From Dipteris shenzhenensis (Eukaryota; Polypodiophyta; Polypodiopsida; Gleicheniales), in assembly GCA_047967505.1 (NCBI GenBank), contig CM106539.1: a stretch of 64,000 nt of DNA. The stretch is one strand, 5' to 3'. The notes beneath the pieces are model-generated. The model made no database searches. It saw only the letters and a list, made by a program, of their open reading frames with translations, and was not told where the DNA came from. The position numbers and the translations under genes are program-made. This document shows positions 44,805 to 56,005 of this stretch, one piece after another (within the stretch, counting starts at the first letter, position 1; every line of letters begins with the position of its first letter).

Positions 44805-45446
44805 GTTTCAGGGTTTTTGGCCTGGTTTAAGAAAGATCACGCTTTTCTTTGGGCTTTCTATTCATGGTGGGATTGCAATTAATTTGTGGAGATCCAGGTT
44901 TGGGGCAAACTCCACGTGTCCTCGTTGCCACTTTGCGGTGGAATCAGTTCAACATTGCTTATGGGACTGCAGACAGGCGAGGATCATTTGGAAGGGGATT
45001 GCTAGGATTTTCAGCACCTTTTCTAGGCACCCCTTCTTCATGACTTGGGGTTCAGTTGCTTGGTTTTCCCTTTCAGGCCCGTAGAAATTTTATGTGAGGC
45101 ATGACTCCTCGTTTGCTTTCTCGATTCGAGTAGAGTCATGCCCTCTGGATGATGTACCAGCCTTGCCTTTTAGAGCAGTACACGCTTTGGTGGATTCGTC
45201 CTGGGAGATTCGGCTAGCATTTCAAAATGGCATATCTGGAGAGCTAGATGCACGGAGGCTATAGACCATTCCCAGGTCCATCCCTCTTACACTTTGGCCT
45301 GTATTTGGACAGACACTATACACACATTGATGGCCACTCAAATGAGTATATAGGGATCTTCCAGAGCCGCCTCTACTAGGAGAGTTGTGTTTCTTAGGGG
45401 ATGGAGAGGCTCCCCATTCTTCTCGGAGTCTGCTGCAAGGTTGCGG
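44805..45446 (+). mobile_element. 3' fragment of a LINE D-type element (zf-RVT), sense
   Basis: The + frame 44803-45084 encodes KITLFFGLSIHGGIAINLWR, then CPRCHFAVESVQHCLWDC and RQARIIWKG, the zf-RVT domain with C..C...H..C ligands. It matches LINE D at 53200-53050 nearly residue for residue. After a stop at 45082 the C-terminal text continues (VDSSWEI, then in another frame RGWRGSPFFSES) to about 45446, where it breaks off into unrelated sequence with no poly(A). It is a 5'-truncated and 3'-truncated remnant. Confidence 0.85.
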
Positions 45447-46419
45447 TGAGGACAAGAAAGACAACAAAAGAAAATGTAAACTGTGTAGTGAGAGGACAGC
45501 ATAATATTGTATACGAGAGCATAGAAGAAAATGCTAACTGTGTAGTGAGAGGAGAAGCAAGAGCAAGCTCTACGAGCTCACCTTGTGGCGTTGTGCTGCT
45601 GTACTTTGGATGTTACAGCTATCCTTTTCATGTTGTAGTCTATCGTGTGTTATTCTTTCTCCTTTGTTCTTGGGCTTGAGTTTGTCTCATGAAGGTGCAA
45701 GATCTAGTGATTTGGAAATTGGAAATGATGCTTGTTTTCCATTAAGGATTGTGCGATTAAAGACCTTGGAAGCTTCGGGTTAATTGTTTACACCTCGGAG
45801 AAAGGAAACTTGGTGGTGACACTTGTCTGGCATGATCACGTTGGATTATTCATTCTCCAAACGACAAAAAGTGATACTGGAGGTTGACAACTCAGTTTTA
45901 TGAGGTTGAATTGCTTGTAGGACTTGGGTGTCCTATCGTTCAGTTCGTTTGGATGTTGTGCTAGCTTTATTCAATGGGTTATTCTAAACAATAGAATTCC
46001 TTTGCATTCAAGGAGAACTTTGAATATAGGATAAGAACCAAGAAGTTTAGAATTACATATTTTTCTTAACCTGAAAATTCTGATAGTGAAACAAAAAGGG
46101 TATTTGTAATACTGATATTGGTATTGAACCTTGATAGAAGCAATTTCACAAGACAAGATTTTTTGTCTAACGAGATGGGAATGTTGTGTCCCAATGGGCC
46201 TAACTAGAGTATATGTTAATAACCTAATTTGAGACTTGAGCTAGAATGAGATGGGATTTGGACACCAATGTGGCTTTCATAAGAATGGCAGTTATTTAGT
46301 ACACTATAGCCTACTAGAATAAAATGGAGTTTGGACACATCTAATGAGGCTTTCATAGTAATGACAATTAGTACACTATGGACAACAAGCGCAACTATGG
46401 AACTCTCCAAAGCTAAGAT
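45447..46419 (+). other. Intron 6 spacer with small duplications
   Basis: No coding signal. CTGTGTAGTGAGAGGA occurs twice (near 45479 and 45537). A diverged duplication of about 80 bp lies at 46231-46385, each copy holding GGAGTTTGGACAC or GGGATTTGGACAC, GGCTTTCATA and TTAGTACACTAT. Confidence 0.65.
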
Positions 46420-46952
46420 TGTCACCACAATGTAAATATCCTAAGTCAAAGTACAATTGACCATTTATTTGAACATAATTAAAGAGTTTTTCCATTTGGG
46501 TTAATTATGGTCAAAATAGTTTTTCTATTGGTCAAAGAATTGACTACAATCACAGATACTTGACTTCGGTCAAGTAAGCCTGATCTTGGTTAAGGAAGAC
46601 TTGGTTTATACCAAGAGGGTTAACTATGGTTAACCAAGATGTGCCGACTTCGGTTGGAGAGACTTGACTATAATTAAGGTGCCTCGACCCTTGGTCAAAG
46701 CCCCTTAATTATGATCAAGAGAGTTGGCTTCGGTCAACCAAAGAATAAATATTTTTTTTTATATTTGTTATGTGTGCACATGTGTTCAGACGCCCACCGT
46801 GACTAGAATTAGTCCACAGTGTGTTATTTGCATGCAAAGCGCTAACAATTAATGGGTGCCATGGTGGTGCGCTTTACTAGGAAGGGTTATTTTCCTAAGA
46901 GCTACGGAGCCTAACAAGCATCTAGGAGGCGGTTCGCGTGAACAAGTGCTTC
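46420..46952 (+). mobile_element. 5' LTR of the Gypsy element (3' portion missing)
   Basis: Starts TGTCACCACAATGTAAATAT and matches 51851-52404 with a few percent differences. Similarity ends abruptly at AAGTGCTTC (46952), before the TATA/AATAAA part present in the LTR fragment at 44.0-44.5 kb. So this LTR lacks its R/U5 portion or has been recombined. Contents include the hairpin array 46557-46738, about ten TTGAC/GTCAA cores (W-box type), and CGCCCACCGTGACTAGAATT. No tRNA primer-binding site was found after it. Confidence 0.85.
46557..46738 (+). promoter_or_regulatory. Array of short hairpins with UUCG-type loops (5' LTR)
   Basis: Successive perfect or near-perfect inverted repeats with 4-nt loops: TACTTGAC-TTCG-GTCAAGTA (46557-46576), CTTGGT-TTAT-ACCAAG (46600-46615), GGTTAAC-TATG-GTTAACC (46618-46635), CCGAC-TTCG-GTTGG (46644-46657) and GTTGGC-TTCG-GTCAAC (46723-46738). 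There is also a 10-bp pair, ATAATTAAGG with CCTTAATTAT (46670-46679 and 46703-46712). Three loops are C(UUCG)G in RNA, an extra-stable tetraloop class. Confidence 0.8.
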
Positions 46953-47019
46953 GCATATAGCTAGAGCTTGCTGATGTGGTAGACAATTGCAGGCCTGAGT
47001 GGATGTTGAGGTGGCAATG

Positions 47020-47310
47020 TTTAGTTCAGACGCTGACGTGGCATCCAGGCCTTAAGGGGTGCTGATGTGGCAGTACACGTGGCAGCCAGCTCAGATGTTG
47101 ATGTGGCACTGACACGTGGCAGACAGGTGGCTGATGTGGAGATTGAGGTTAAGCCAACCTAACCTTGGTTAGTGGACTAGTTAGAGGTCCAATTAGTTGA
47201 CCCAACCAGACTAGTCTAGTCACTGTAACCAGACTGTGACCAGTCCAGTTAGTCTAGTTGCAGACTAACCAAACCAGAACCAGTCAATCTGGTTAGAGTA
47301 AGCAGTAGTT
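47020..47310 (+). promoter_or_regulatory. ACGT/G-box motif cluster and palindromic leader segment
   Basis: CTGACGTGGCATCC, ACACGTGGCAGCC and ACACGTGGCAGAC lie within 90 bp among repeated GCTGATGTGGCA words. CACGTGGC is the G-box/ABRE type bound by plant bZIP factors. The next 150 bp are rich in ACTAGTCTAGT and CCAGTC words with self-complementarity. It lies between the truncated 5' LTR and gag. Confidence 0.5.
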
Positions 47311-47720
47311 ACCCATCTCGGTATTGTCCCAAAAAAAAAAAAGGGACAGTTACAGAGTATTTCTACTAGCAGTTTTCACGTATCTGAGAGAGTATTTACT
47401 GTCAGAAAAAACAGAAATCGGAGAAAAATCAGAGATTTGCACAAGTAAAGGAATGCATGCCTTTGTGCTCAGGAAAAGGGAATCAGATCCATACTCAGTG
47501 CTTTTTGCAGCAGCCAGAAAGAGGCAATATAGTTGTTGATGCCTTGGCAACTTTGTGGGTATATGCCTTGAGTTGACAGCCCGGTACTGGCATAGATTGT
47601 GAATGCAAGACACCTCTTGTTGAGGTAATTTTTCTCTTTGAAAAGCAAAGGTTGCGTGCATCAGTTGCATACACAGAGTGTGTGTGAGAAACTTGGAGAT
47701 CTTAGACAAGTTGTAAAAAA

Positions 47721-49277
47721 ATGGCCCAATCACCTATCAAGTGGGATTCACAAGATAGGGATGCACATCCAAGACAGAGAAGTATGCAACAAAATCAGTA
47801 AGAATTTGAGCAGATGGTACGCACTCGTATGCAAGAGATGGAAAATCTCAGAAGGGATCCAAGAGCTCAGCATTTGTTTCAAGCAGAAAATATGCTTAAT
47901 GCAGCTTATGATGTGCCAATGCCAGAGGCACACTCTCGTGTACAGCCCGAGAGAGAGGGATCTCATAGGGGACGGTCTCATAGCAAGAAGAGATCGAGGC
48001 ATCATCACCGATCTCCAAGTCCTTCACCGTCTACCTCGAGCTCGACTTCTGTATCTTCTTCTTTAGCAGATAAACCATACAGGAAAAGAAGGAAACATAA
48101 GAAGTCTAGGAAGAGCAAGTCTTCCAGAGAGACCAAGGAATTCAAAGATGGAGGTAAATCTGTCAAGTCTATGACCTATAATGGACAATATGGTCATACA
48201 AACAAAGCATTGCAGTTCATCAGGCAGTTTGATGCTGCATTCGGTACAGAAAAGTGTTCAGAATCCTCCAAGTTAAGAATGGTCAGTTTGCACTTGACAG
48301 CGATAGCTAGTGCATGGTGGGGTGTACAGACCACAGATGGGTCAGCCCCAAAGAGGTGGAAGGACTTCAAGAAAGCCTTCTACCAACAGTTTATGCCTAA
48401 ACAGTTTAGAGATCATGTTCTTCAAGATTGGGACAGTTTGCATATGGATGCAGAAGATATAGTGGATGTATACAACCAAAAGTTTTGGGATGCTTATTTG
48501 CAGGTTGCACCTTTCAAAAAAATCTCCAAAAGAACCCAAATGAGAAAGTACAGAGCAGGTCTCAGTCCAAGAATTCAGGCAGTAGTGAATGCTTTGGGGG
48601 CAAAGAACATTCAAGACCTTATGCATTCAGCTTCAGTAGCTAGTCTTGTGCCATTACAAGATCCATCCACAGTACTATCCTTGCATGCACGAGGTGCTGA
48701 AAGGAAGAAAACTGATTTTTCAAAATCAGAAAAGAAAGAGTATCCCAAGGTTGAAAAGAAAAAGTTTCAGCCTCAGAAGCCGAGGGGTACTCAGTTTTCA
48801 AAGTCATATAAAGGCAAATCCCCATTCACTCCTGAACAGATAGCTAAATTCCGCAGAGATGGGAAATGCTTTAGATGTGGGAAAGAGGGGCATATGGCTG
48901 CCCAGTGCCTTGAGAAGCCTTCAGGTTCTAAGGAGCAGAAAAAGCCACAAGTACCACCGAGGCCAATGGTGGGAGCAGTCCCAGATGTTTTGGGTAGTAC
49001 CTCAGACCCAAAGGAAAAAGAGCTTTTGCTATCACGGGGAAAGATAAGAGATCAGCAAGCATTAATCCTATTTCATCCAGGGTCTACAGACAATTTCATA
49101 TCTGAAGATTTAGCCCTGATATTAGGGATAAAAACTGAAGAGCTAGGCAGAGCTCTTGATGCTGATCAAATGTTCCAAGGGAATCTAGTGCAAGTTACTC
49201 CTTTGATTGGAAAGCTTCGTGTCCATGTGCAGAGCTATGTAGATGATGAGGACTTTTTAATCTCTCCTCTCAAGTAG
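47721..49277 (+). pseudogene. Gypsy gag-protease with early stop and altered protease site
   Basis: The probable start is ATG 47721 (MAQSPIKWDSQDRD), with a TAA at 47799 where a Gln codon would fit; the frame then continues from 47814 to a TAG at 49275. Gag carries an Arg/Ser/Lys-rich stretch, then the retrotransposon-gag domain (LHLTAIASAWWG, RWKDFKKAFYQQFMPKQFRD). A CCHC knuckle CFRCGKEGHMAAQC follows near 48875, then the protease. The protease motif reads LILFHPGSTDNFIS, where the family has Asp-Ser/Thr-Gly; the catalytic Asp position is His, so the protease is probably dead. The frame is the same as pol. Confidence 0.88.
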
Positions 49278-51850
49278 CATGATGTTGTACTTGGTACACA
49301 GTGGTTCCATCGAATACCTTGAGAGGGTGCTGAGTTTTATCCATAGGGGGAAAAACCAACGTTTAGTTGCCAGGAATAAAGGGGAAGCTATCCCCATTGT
49401 ATCTGATGTTACATGTGGTAAAGCAATAAGTCTGCAATTTCCGCATACATGGTTTTTGTAAAAGAAAAAGAGAATGATATGCATGCTGAAATGAATGATG
49501 CAGACAAAGATAAATTTCAGTTTCTTGTAAACTTTAAAGATTGTTTTTCCGATGCTTTGCCAGGGGAGTTACCCCCAGAGAGACCAGAAGATCATCAGAT
49601 AGAGTTAATGCCTAGTAGTGAGCCACCAAATAGACCACCTTATAGAGTCAGTGCGACTCAGAGAGAGAAAATTATGGCTCAGGTGCAGGACTTGCTGTCC
49701 AAAGGGTTGATTCAGCCCAGCTCGTCTCCTTTTTGCTCAACGGTACTTCTAGTACAGAAGAAAGATGGTTCTTTTCAAATGTGCATTGATTATCGTGCAT
49801 TGAATAAGATGACCATCAAAAATAGATTTCCAATACCACGCATAGATGATGTGCTTGACTAGCTCAGAGGAGCAATAGTTTTCAGCAAGATAGACGTGAA
49901 GAGTGGCTATCATCAAGTCAGAATACAACCACAAGATGTGCATAAGACAGCTTTTCGCACTACATTCGGGTTGTATGAATACTTAGTGATGCCTTTTGGG
50001 TTGACAAATGCTCCAGCCACATTCAATAGAATGATGGATCGCATCTTCCAAAAGTACACGCATTTCACGGGTACTTTCTTTGATGATATCCTAGTCTTTT
50101 CAAAGACAGAAGAAGAGCACAGGGGACATCTTGCTTTGGTATTTCAAGAACTTCGAAATCATCAGCTTTTTGCCAATAGCAATTCTTTTTGAAAGAGATC
50201 CATTATCTGGGGCATATAATATCCAAGAATAGGATACAGATGGATCCTACAAAGATCCAAGCCATCCAAGAATGGCCTGAGCTGAAAACTGTGCATGAAG
50301 TCCGTAGTTTTTTGGGACTTTGCTCCTACTATAGGAGATTCATCAGGCATTTTGCTGATATCGCAGCTCCATTACATGACCTTATTAAGAAAAATGCAGC
50401 CTTTACATGGGGAATATCATAGAAGAAAGCATTCAATATACTCAAGGAGAAGAACTACAGAGCCTAGTCTTGTAGTCTCGGATCTTTATCAACCTTTTGA
50501 TGTTGATTGCGATGCTTGTGAAGAGTATGTTGGGGCTGCATTACATCAGAATGGACATGTAGTAGCATACGAGAGCCGAAGATTGCGTGATGCTGAAAGA
50601 TATCTGGGAATCTATGGAAAAGAATTGTTGGCTGTAGTTCATGCTGTGAACACATGGAAGCACTCTCTTTTGGGTGCAGATTTTACTGTTAAAACAGATC
50701 ACCAAAGTCTGAGATATTTTCTAACTCAGACAAAACTTTCCGAGAAGCATATGAAATGGGCAAATATGTTGTCAATGTATCATTTTCAGATTGTCCATAC
50801 CCTAGGAATTCAGAACAGAGTGGCAGATGCCTTGTCTCGAAGACCCGAGGTCAACAATGTGACTACTGCTTATCATCAGGACCTGGAAGGCATGAGGGAG
50901 CAATATGCTAATGATGCAGATTTTGGCGAGATTTTACAGCAAATGCAAGAGGGGCAGTCCACTAGTCACTATTCCCTGAAAGATGGCTATTTAATGAAAG
51001 ATGATTGCCTATGCATCACCCAGGAGATGAGAAAAAGGATTTTGGAGGAATGCCATGCACCTCCCTATGCTAGACATAGAGGAATTACAGCAACAACTCT
51101 AGCACTAGAGAGGTATTTCTTTTGGCCAGGGATGCGGAAAGATATACATCAATTTCTTACTGAATGCCTTACGTGTCAGAAAGTGAAGTATGATAGACGG
51201 AAGGCACCTGGCCTACTTATGCCTCTTCCCGTGCCTTAGGCACCGTGGGAAAGTATCACAATGGATTTCATTTTTTATTTGCCAAAATCAAAGTCAGGGA
51301 ATGATGGGATTTGGTCTATCATTGATAGATTCAGCAAGCAAGCTCATTTCATTCCGGTTCGCAAAACCATAAAGGCAGATCATATGGCTAAGCTTTTCAT
51401 GGCATAGATCTTTGAGCATCATGGTATGCCTAAGTCCATTGTCAGTGATCGAGATCCCTGAATGACCAGTCTATTCTGGAGAGCTTTATTTGATAACATG
51501 GGGACAAATCTGAATTTTTCTTCTTCTTTCCATCCCCAGACAGATGGTCAAAGTGAAGTAGCAAATTCTACAGCATTGGATATGCTGAAATGCTACATGG
51601 GTGACCAAGGTTCAGACTAGGAAAAGTACCTACCATTGGTAGAGTTTGCTTATAATAATACAATACACAGCTCTACAGGGAAAACCCCCTTTGAGGTCAT
51701 CTATGGAAAGGTGATTCTGCCACCTATCCTGAGGACCAAGGACAAAATATTTGCAACAGCTGATCAGTTTGTGAGAGACCTCCAAACAGCTTACAGCCAA
51801 GTCCAGACAGCAATCAAAAGGTCTCAAGAGAAACATAAAAGAGCTGGGAA
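49278..51850 (+). pseudogene. Gypsy pol: RT, RNase H, integrase, broken and 3'-deleted
   Basis: [62 protein letters not shown] and active site FFDDILVFS (two Asp present). Stops and a frameshift near 50189 follow, then LGHIISKNRIQMDP. RNase H: VDCDACEEYVGAALHQNGHV, TDHQSLRYFL and ADALSRRPE. Integrase: HHCC zinc region (ARHRGITATTLALERYFFWP, CLTCQKVKYDRR), then TMDF, SDRDP and QSEVANST for the D,D,E triad, with stops at 51238, 51405, 51460 and 51618. The frame ends SQEKHKRAG at the 3' LTR start, so integrase C-terminus, any chromodomain and the normal spacer are deleted. Confidence 0.9.
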
Positions 51851-52429
51851 TGTCACCACATTGTAAATATCCTAAGTCAAAGTACAGTTGACCATTTATT
51901 TGATCATAATTAAAGAGTTTTTCCATCTGGGTTAATTATCGTCAAAATAGTTTTTCTATTGGTCAAAGAATTGACTACGGTCACAAATACTTGACTTCGG
52001 TCAAGTAAGCCTGATCTCGGTCAAGAAGACTTGGTTTATACCAAGAGGGTTAACTACGGTTAACCAAGATGTGCCAACTTCGGTTGGAGAGACTTGACTA
52101 TAATTAAGGTGCCTCGACCCTTGGTCAAAGCCCCTTAATTATGATCAAGAGCGTTGACTTTGGTCAACTAGAGAATAAATATATATTTTTATATTTGTTA
52201 TGTGTGCACATATGTTCAGTGGGGACGCCCACCGTGACTAGAATTAGTCCACAGTGTGTTATTTGCATGCAAAGCGCTAACAATTAATGGGTGCCATGGT
52301 GGTGCGCTTTAATTAATTGTTACAAGTACTACGAAGGGTTATTTTCCTAAGAGCTACGAAGCCTAACAAGCATCTAGGAGGCGGTTCACGTGACCAAGTG
52401 CTTCAAAGGCTCCAGATTTGCCCTTAGTG
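51851..52429 (+). mobile_element. 3' LTR of the Gypsy element, first part
   Basis: Starts TGTCACCACATTGTAAATAT, paralogous to 46420. About 5 differences in the first 100 bp separate the two LTRs. It keeps TTCAGTGGGGACGCCCACCG, of which the 5' LTR lacks GTGGGG, and has an extra AATTAATTGTTACAAGTACT. It breaks at 52429, where LINE D begins; the rest appears to resume at 59078. Confidence 0.85.
51972..52168 (+). promoter_or_regulatory. Hairpin array, 3' LTR copy
   Basis: Same series as in the 5' LTR: TGAC-TACG-GTCA (51972-51983), TACTTGAC-TTCG-GTCAAGTA (51988-52007), GGTTAAC-TACG-GTTAACC (52048-52065), CCAAC-TTCG-GTTGG (52074-52087) and GTTGAC-TTTG-GTCAAC (52153-52168). The fourth has A-T where the 5' LTR has G-T, so pairing is kept or improved. 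TACG loops are also of the UNCG class. Confidence 0.8.
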
Positions 52430-52565
52430 GCATGTAATAGGACTTAGTCTAGATTTTTTATTTTTTTTTTCAAGAAAGAGACTTCTATTAAGTAAGAGAA
52501 AAAACCCGCGAGAGCAAGCTCAAAGCGGAATACATCATGAAATCATGAGGATAAATAAAACCCCC

Positions 52566-53889
52566 TCAGAGTGAGGTGGAAAACAACCAAGGCTGAGGCT
52601 GAAAGTGCCACCTCAACCCTGTAGTAGTCTCAAAGAAGAAAGGAGAATCCTTACATTCCCTGAAGAAAGAAGCCCTCCTAGCTGAGGCTGCACGGGAGTC
52701 TCCCTGCATACTCGTCCATACGGCCATCAAAGTATGTTTGGTGTCTCTCCAGATACTAGCCAATGTGTGCAAGGGATGAACCTGAGTACCCTCCAAAGCC
52801 TCTGTGCATTTGGCTCTCCAGATATGCCAGGATGCTATGCTCGCTAGAATCTCCCAAGAAGTATCCACAGAGGCATGTACAGTTGTAAAAGGAAGGTGTG
52901 GTACCACATTCAACGAACAGGACTCAATCTAATGACGTCGAACCGAAATGGCCCGAGAGCAGTCAAATCTCTCATAGAATACCTGAGGCTCTGTAAGAGA
53001 AAGCCAAGCCACTGAGCCCCATGTCATAAAGAATGGGGAGTGGGCAAAGTGACTGAAAATCTTGGCTACCCCCATCCAAATCATCCTCGCCTGTCTGCAA
53101 TCCCATAAGCAATGCTGAATAGTCTCCGAAGTAGAGAGGCAACGAGGGCAAGTAGGGTCGGCTCCGAACCTGGATCTCCAAAGGTTCACTGCAATCCCAC
53201 CATGGATAGAGAGCCAAAAGAAGATAGTGATCTTTCTATTCCTGTGGGATTTCCAGAGTCTCCTCCAGAAGCACCTCTGCAGATCCGCAGTGATATCAAA
53301 CGTCTCCCAATGAGGAACTCTGGAAGGTCTCCAACCTCTACTACTGAGCTGAAATCTCCTGGCATTACTGACCGTGTAACAAAAGAAGGCGATGCTTCTC
53401 TCGATGCCCTGCGTCAATCCACTCCCACTCTCCGGGGCCCCACTGCAAATACCTGATGGGAACTCCCCCATAGAGCCAAAGCCTCCAAGACCCGGTGGAG
53501 AGTAGCCAGGGGTCTGGGTCTAGGAACCACTCTGAATCTGATCCCTGCACCAAAAGACCTACAACCCTGATAGGCTGAAAAGCAGACTCAAGCAAGATGT
53601 CCTCTGTGGATCTGAGCAATATACCACCATCCTGCACATCTTGAAAGGCCAAAACCTGAAGCGGAACACCGCCTCTCGTAAAAGTATCTGCCCAAGTGGA
53701 GCAAGTGAGTGGCATATCATATGTGTCTACCCAAACCTCTCGAAGGGCTGCCTCAATCTGCAAGATCCTCCCTGCACTCCCTATGAGATGTCCTGTCAAC
53801 CTTGATTTGGTTTCCTCTGGAAGCCTGCGGAAAGCTTTCCAAGACCCCATAGATGATGCAGGTCCCCTCTCCCACCTGGACCACTGCAT
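52566..53889 (-). pseudogene. LINE D ORF2 C-terminal part with zf-RVT
   Basis: Three overlapping minus frames (53889-53365, 53471-52929, 52913-52566) carry the region after RT. The second has SHRNRKITIFFWLSIHGGIA, CPRCLSTSETIQHCLWDC and RQARMIWMG: the zf-RVT domain with its Cys/His ligands present. The last has SVDTSWEILASIASWHIWRA and ends LRWHFQPQPWLFSTSL. The copy at the right edge of the window repeats this last part. Frameshifts at about 53420 and 52920. Confidence 0.9.
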
Positions 53890-53940
53890 GTAGAGTGAGG
53901 CACCCAGTGGTCTGCCATGATCATCTAAAATACTGCCATT

Positions 53941-55520
53941 TTACATGATGGGTTGCCTATTAATCTCTTCACGAGAGAAAGGAGGAATCCTCGGAAGAGT
54001 GCTCCTGAAACTGGCCCAAGCTTTCAGAATGGCAACCATGAGAGGGGACGAAGGTGATCTGAGGTGTGTTGTGGTGAAGATCCACCTAATACTGCTCATC
54101 CAGTCTCCTCCTGAAGAAGGTGTGCACCTTTGTATGCTGCTAATAAGAAAGTCCTTCCACGGTTCCTGCCCTGGCATAAGTCCCCGCACCACCATCTTGC
54201 ATAGTAAAGCTCTACACTGTAAATCTGGATCAATAATATTGAGACCCCCTTCTTGTGTAGGGAGGATGAGGGTCTCCCAAGCCACCCTGGCTAAGGCATC
54301 TGCTGTGCCATCAAGCCCACTCCAAAGAAAGTTTCTGATCGGTCTCCTAAGCTGAATGATGCAGTCCCTAGAACGGCACCAGCATGAACAAACAAACCAG
54401 GCCGTGGCCAAGAGGACCTGGTTGACCACCACAACTCTAGAGGCAAGATCCAGCGTGGCTGAGCTCCAAAAAAGGAGCTTCCTCCTGATGCTCTCCAACA
54501 CGGGAGCAAACTGCTGCGTGGAAGAAATATCCAAGCCGACCTGGCAGCCCAAATACCTGACAGGCACACCCCTTTGAACCCAAGTGAATCCTATTTCAAG
54601 CCCCCAAACTGGAGTGTCCTCCACTGATCCAAAAGCCATTGGATTTATTTGCGCCCCTGCCGCCAAGCAAAATAAATCCAATGCTGTCCTGAAAGAAGTG
54701 AGCATCTGTGGAGTGGCATCCAAGTAAACTGTTGTGTCATCTGCCAACTCACTGTCAAGTAGCTCCTCTTCCCTTCTGATGGGAAGTCTCAGCCCAAAGA
54801 TGTCAGCTTGAGATCTAACATAGATACTCATAGCTTCGGCCACGAACAAAAAAAGGAAAGGAGCAAGGGGGCATCCCTGACGGACTGATCTCGAAATCTG
54901 AAATCTCTCACCCCTTACCCCACCAATAAGTACCTGGCTGTGGGCTGATCTGTACAAAGAGGAAACACCTCTGATCCAAGCATCAGTAAAGCCAAAACGT
55001 AGAAGGGTGCCCTCCAAAAAACCCCAATCTACTCTGTCATAAGCTTTCTCAAAATCCAAAAGTAGAATGGCTAGATTCTGGCCACTCTGCATGGCCCACT
55101 CTGAAGCTTCCCAGAAAGAGAAAATGTTATAAAAAATGCTTCTGCCATGCACAAATCCCGTCTGCGTGTCATGAATAAGATCAGGGAGAAGGGGCTGCAA
55201 TCGGAGGCCAGAATCTTGTAATAAGTCCCCAGAAGTGTGATAGGCCTACATTGGGACACTAGATTTCTGCAACCTCCTTTCGGGATAAGGTGGATGAGAC
55301 CCTCTGTAAGTGACCCAGGCATCTCGCCAGAGTCCCAAATGGCCTGCAGGGCTGAAGTAATGTAGTCTCCAATCATATCCCAAAAAGCAATGAAAAAAGA
55401 AGGGGTGAGGCCATCCGAACCTGGGCACTTGCCCTTGTGAAGGGCTGAAAGTGCAATCCTGAACTCTGTGTTGGTGAAAGGTGCATCGAGCAAAACATGC
55501 ATATCTGGATTCACCAACAA
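53941..55520 (-). pseudogene. LINE D ORF2 reverse transcriptase part
   Basis: The frame 55520-55071 has GKCPGSDGLTPSFF, LIHLIPKGG and CRPITLLGTYYKILA; after a frameshift near 55190 the frame 55200-53941 has LIHDTQTGFVHGRSIFYNIF, LLLDFEKAYDRVDW, SVRQGCPLAPFLFLF and the active site ELADDTTVY. Both catalytic Asp of the xADD motif are kept; Leu replaces the aromatic residue, which could lower activity. A thumb with RGVPVRYLGCQVGLDI follows and the frame stops at 53941. This is the longest open piece of the element, 419 codons. Confidence 0.92.
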
Positions 55521-56005
55521 AGGGATGCTCTGCCAAATAGCCTGTCTAGCATCCTCTCTATCCTGTGTCTCAGGATTAGCAATAAGAAGGGTGGCATAAA
55601 AATCTGAAGCTATGCGTAAGACATCATCAGGCTCTATCTGTAAAACCCCATGTGAGTCAATAAGCTGGGATACACTCTCTCTTCTATGTCTAGGACCAAG
55701 AGTAGAGAAAAGTGTTTATTGACTCTACCACCCATCTGAATCCAGAAGGACTCCCGTGCATGAAAGGCATACTCTGCTCTCTAATCAAGCAATATCTGCC
55801 GATGAGCCCTTGTTGCAGCAAGGCGCTGCTGAATCCAAGCATCTGAAGGCCGTTTCTACTCTTCCCTCTGCAAAGTTGCCAACTGCTGGTGAACACCAAT
55901 CTCACGTCTGAGAATATCTCGTCTCCTGGTACAAGCAACTGAGAGGTAGAAGTCGCTAATACCAAAAAGGGCAGCAGCTACATGTGATGGATATGGCTGC
56001 CCACC

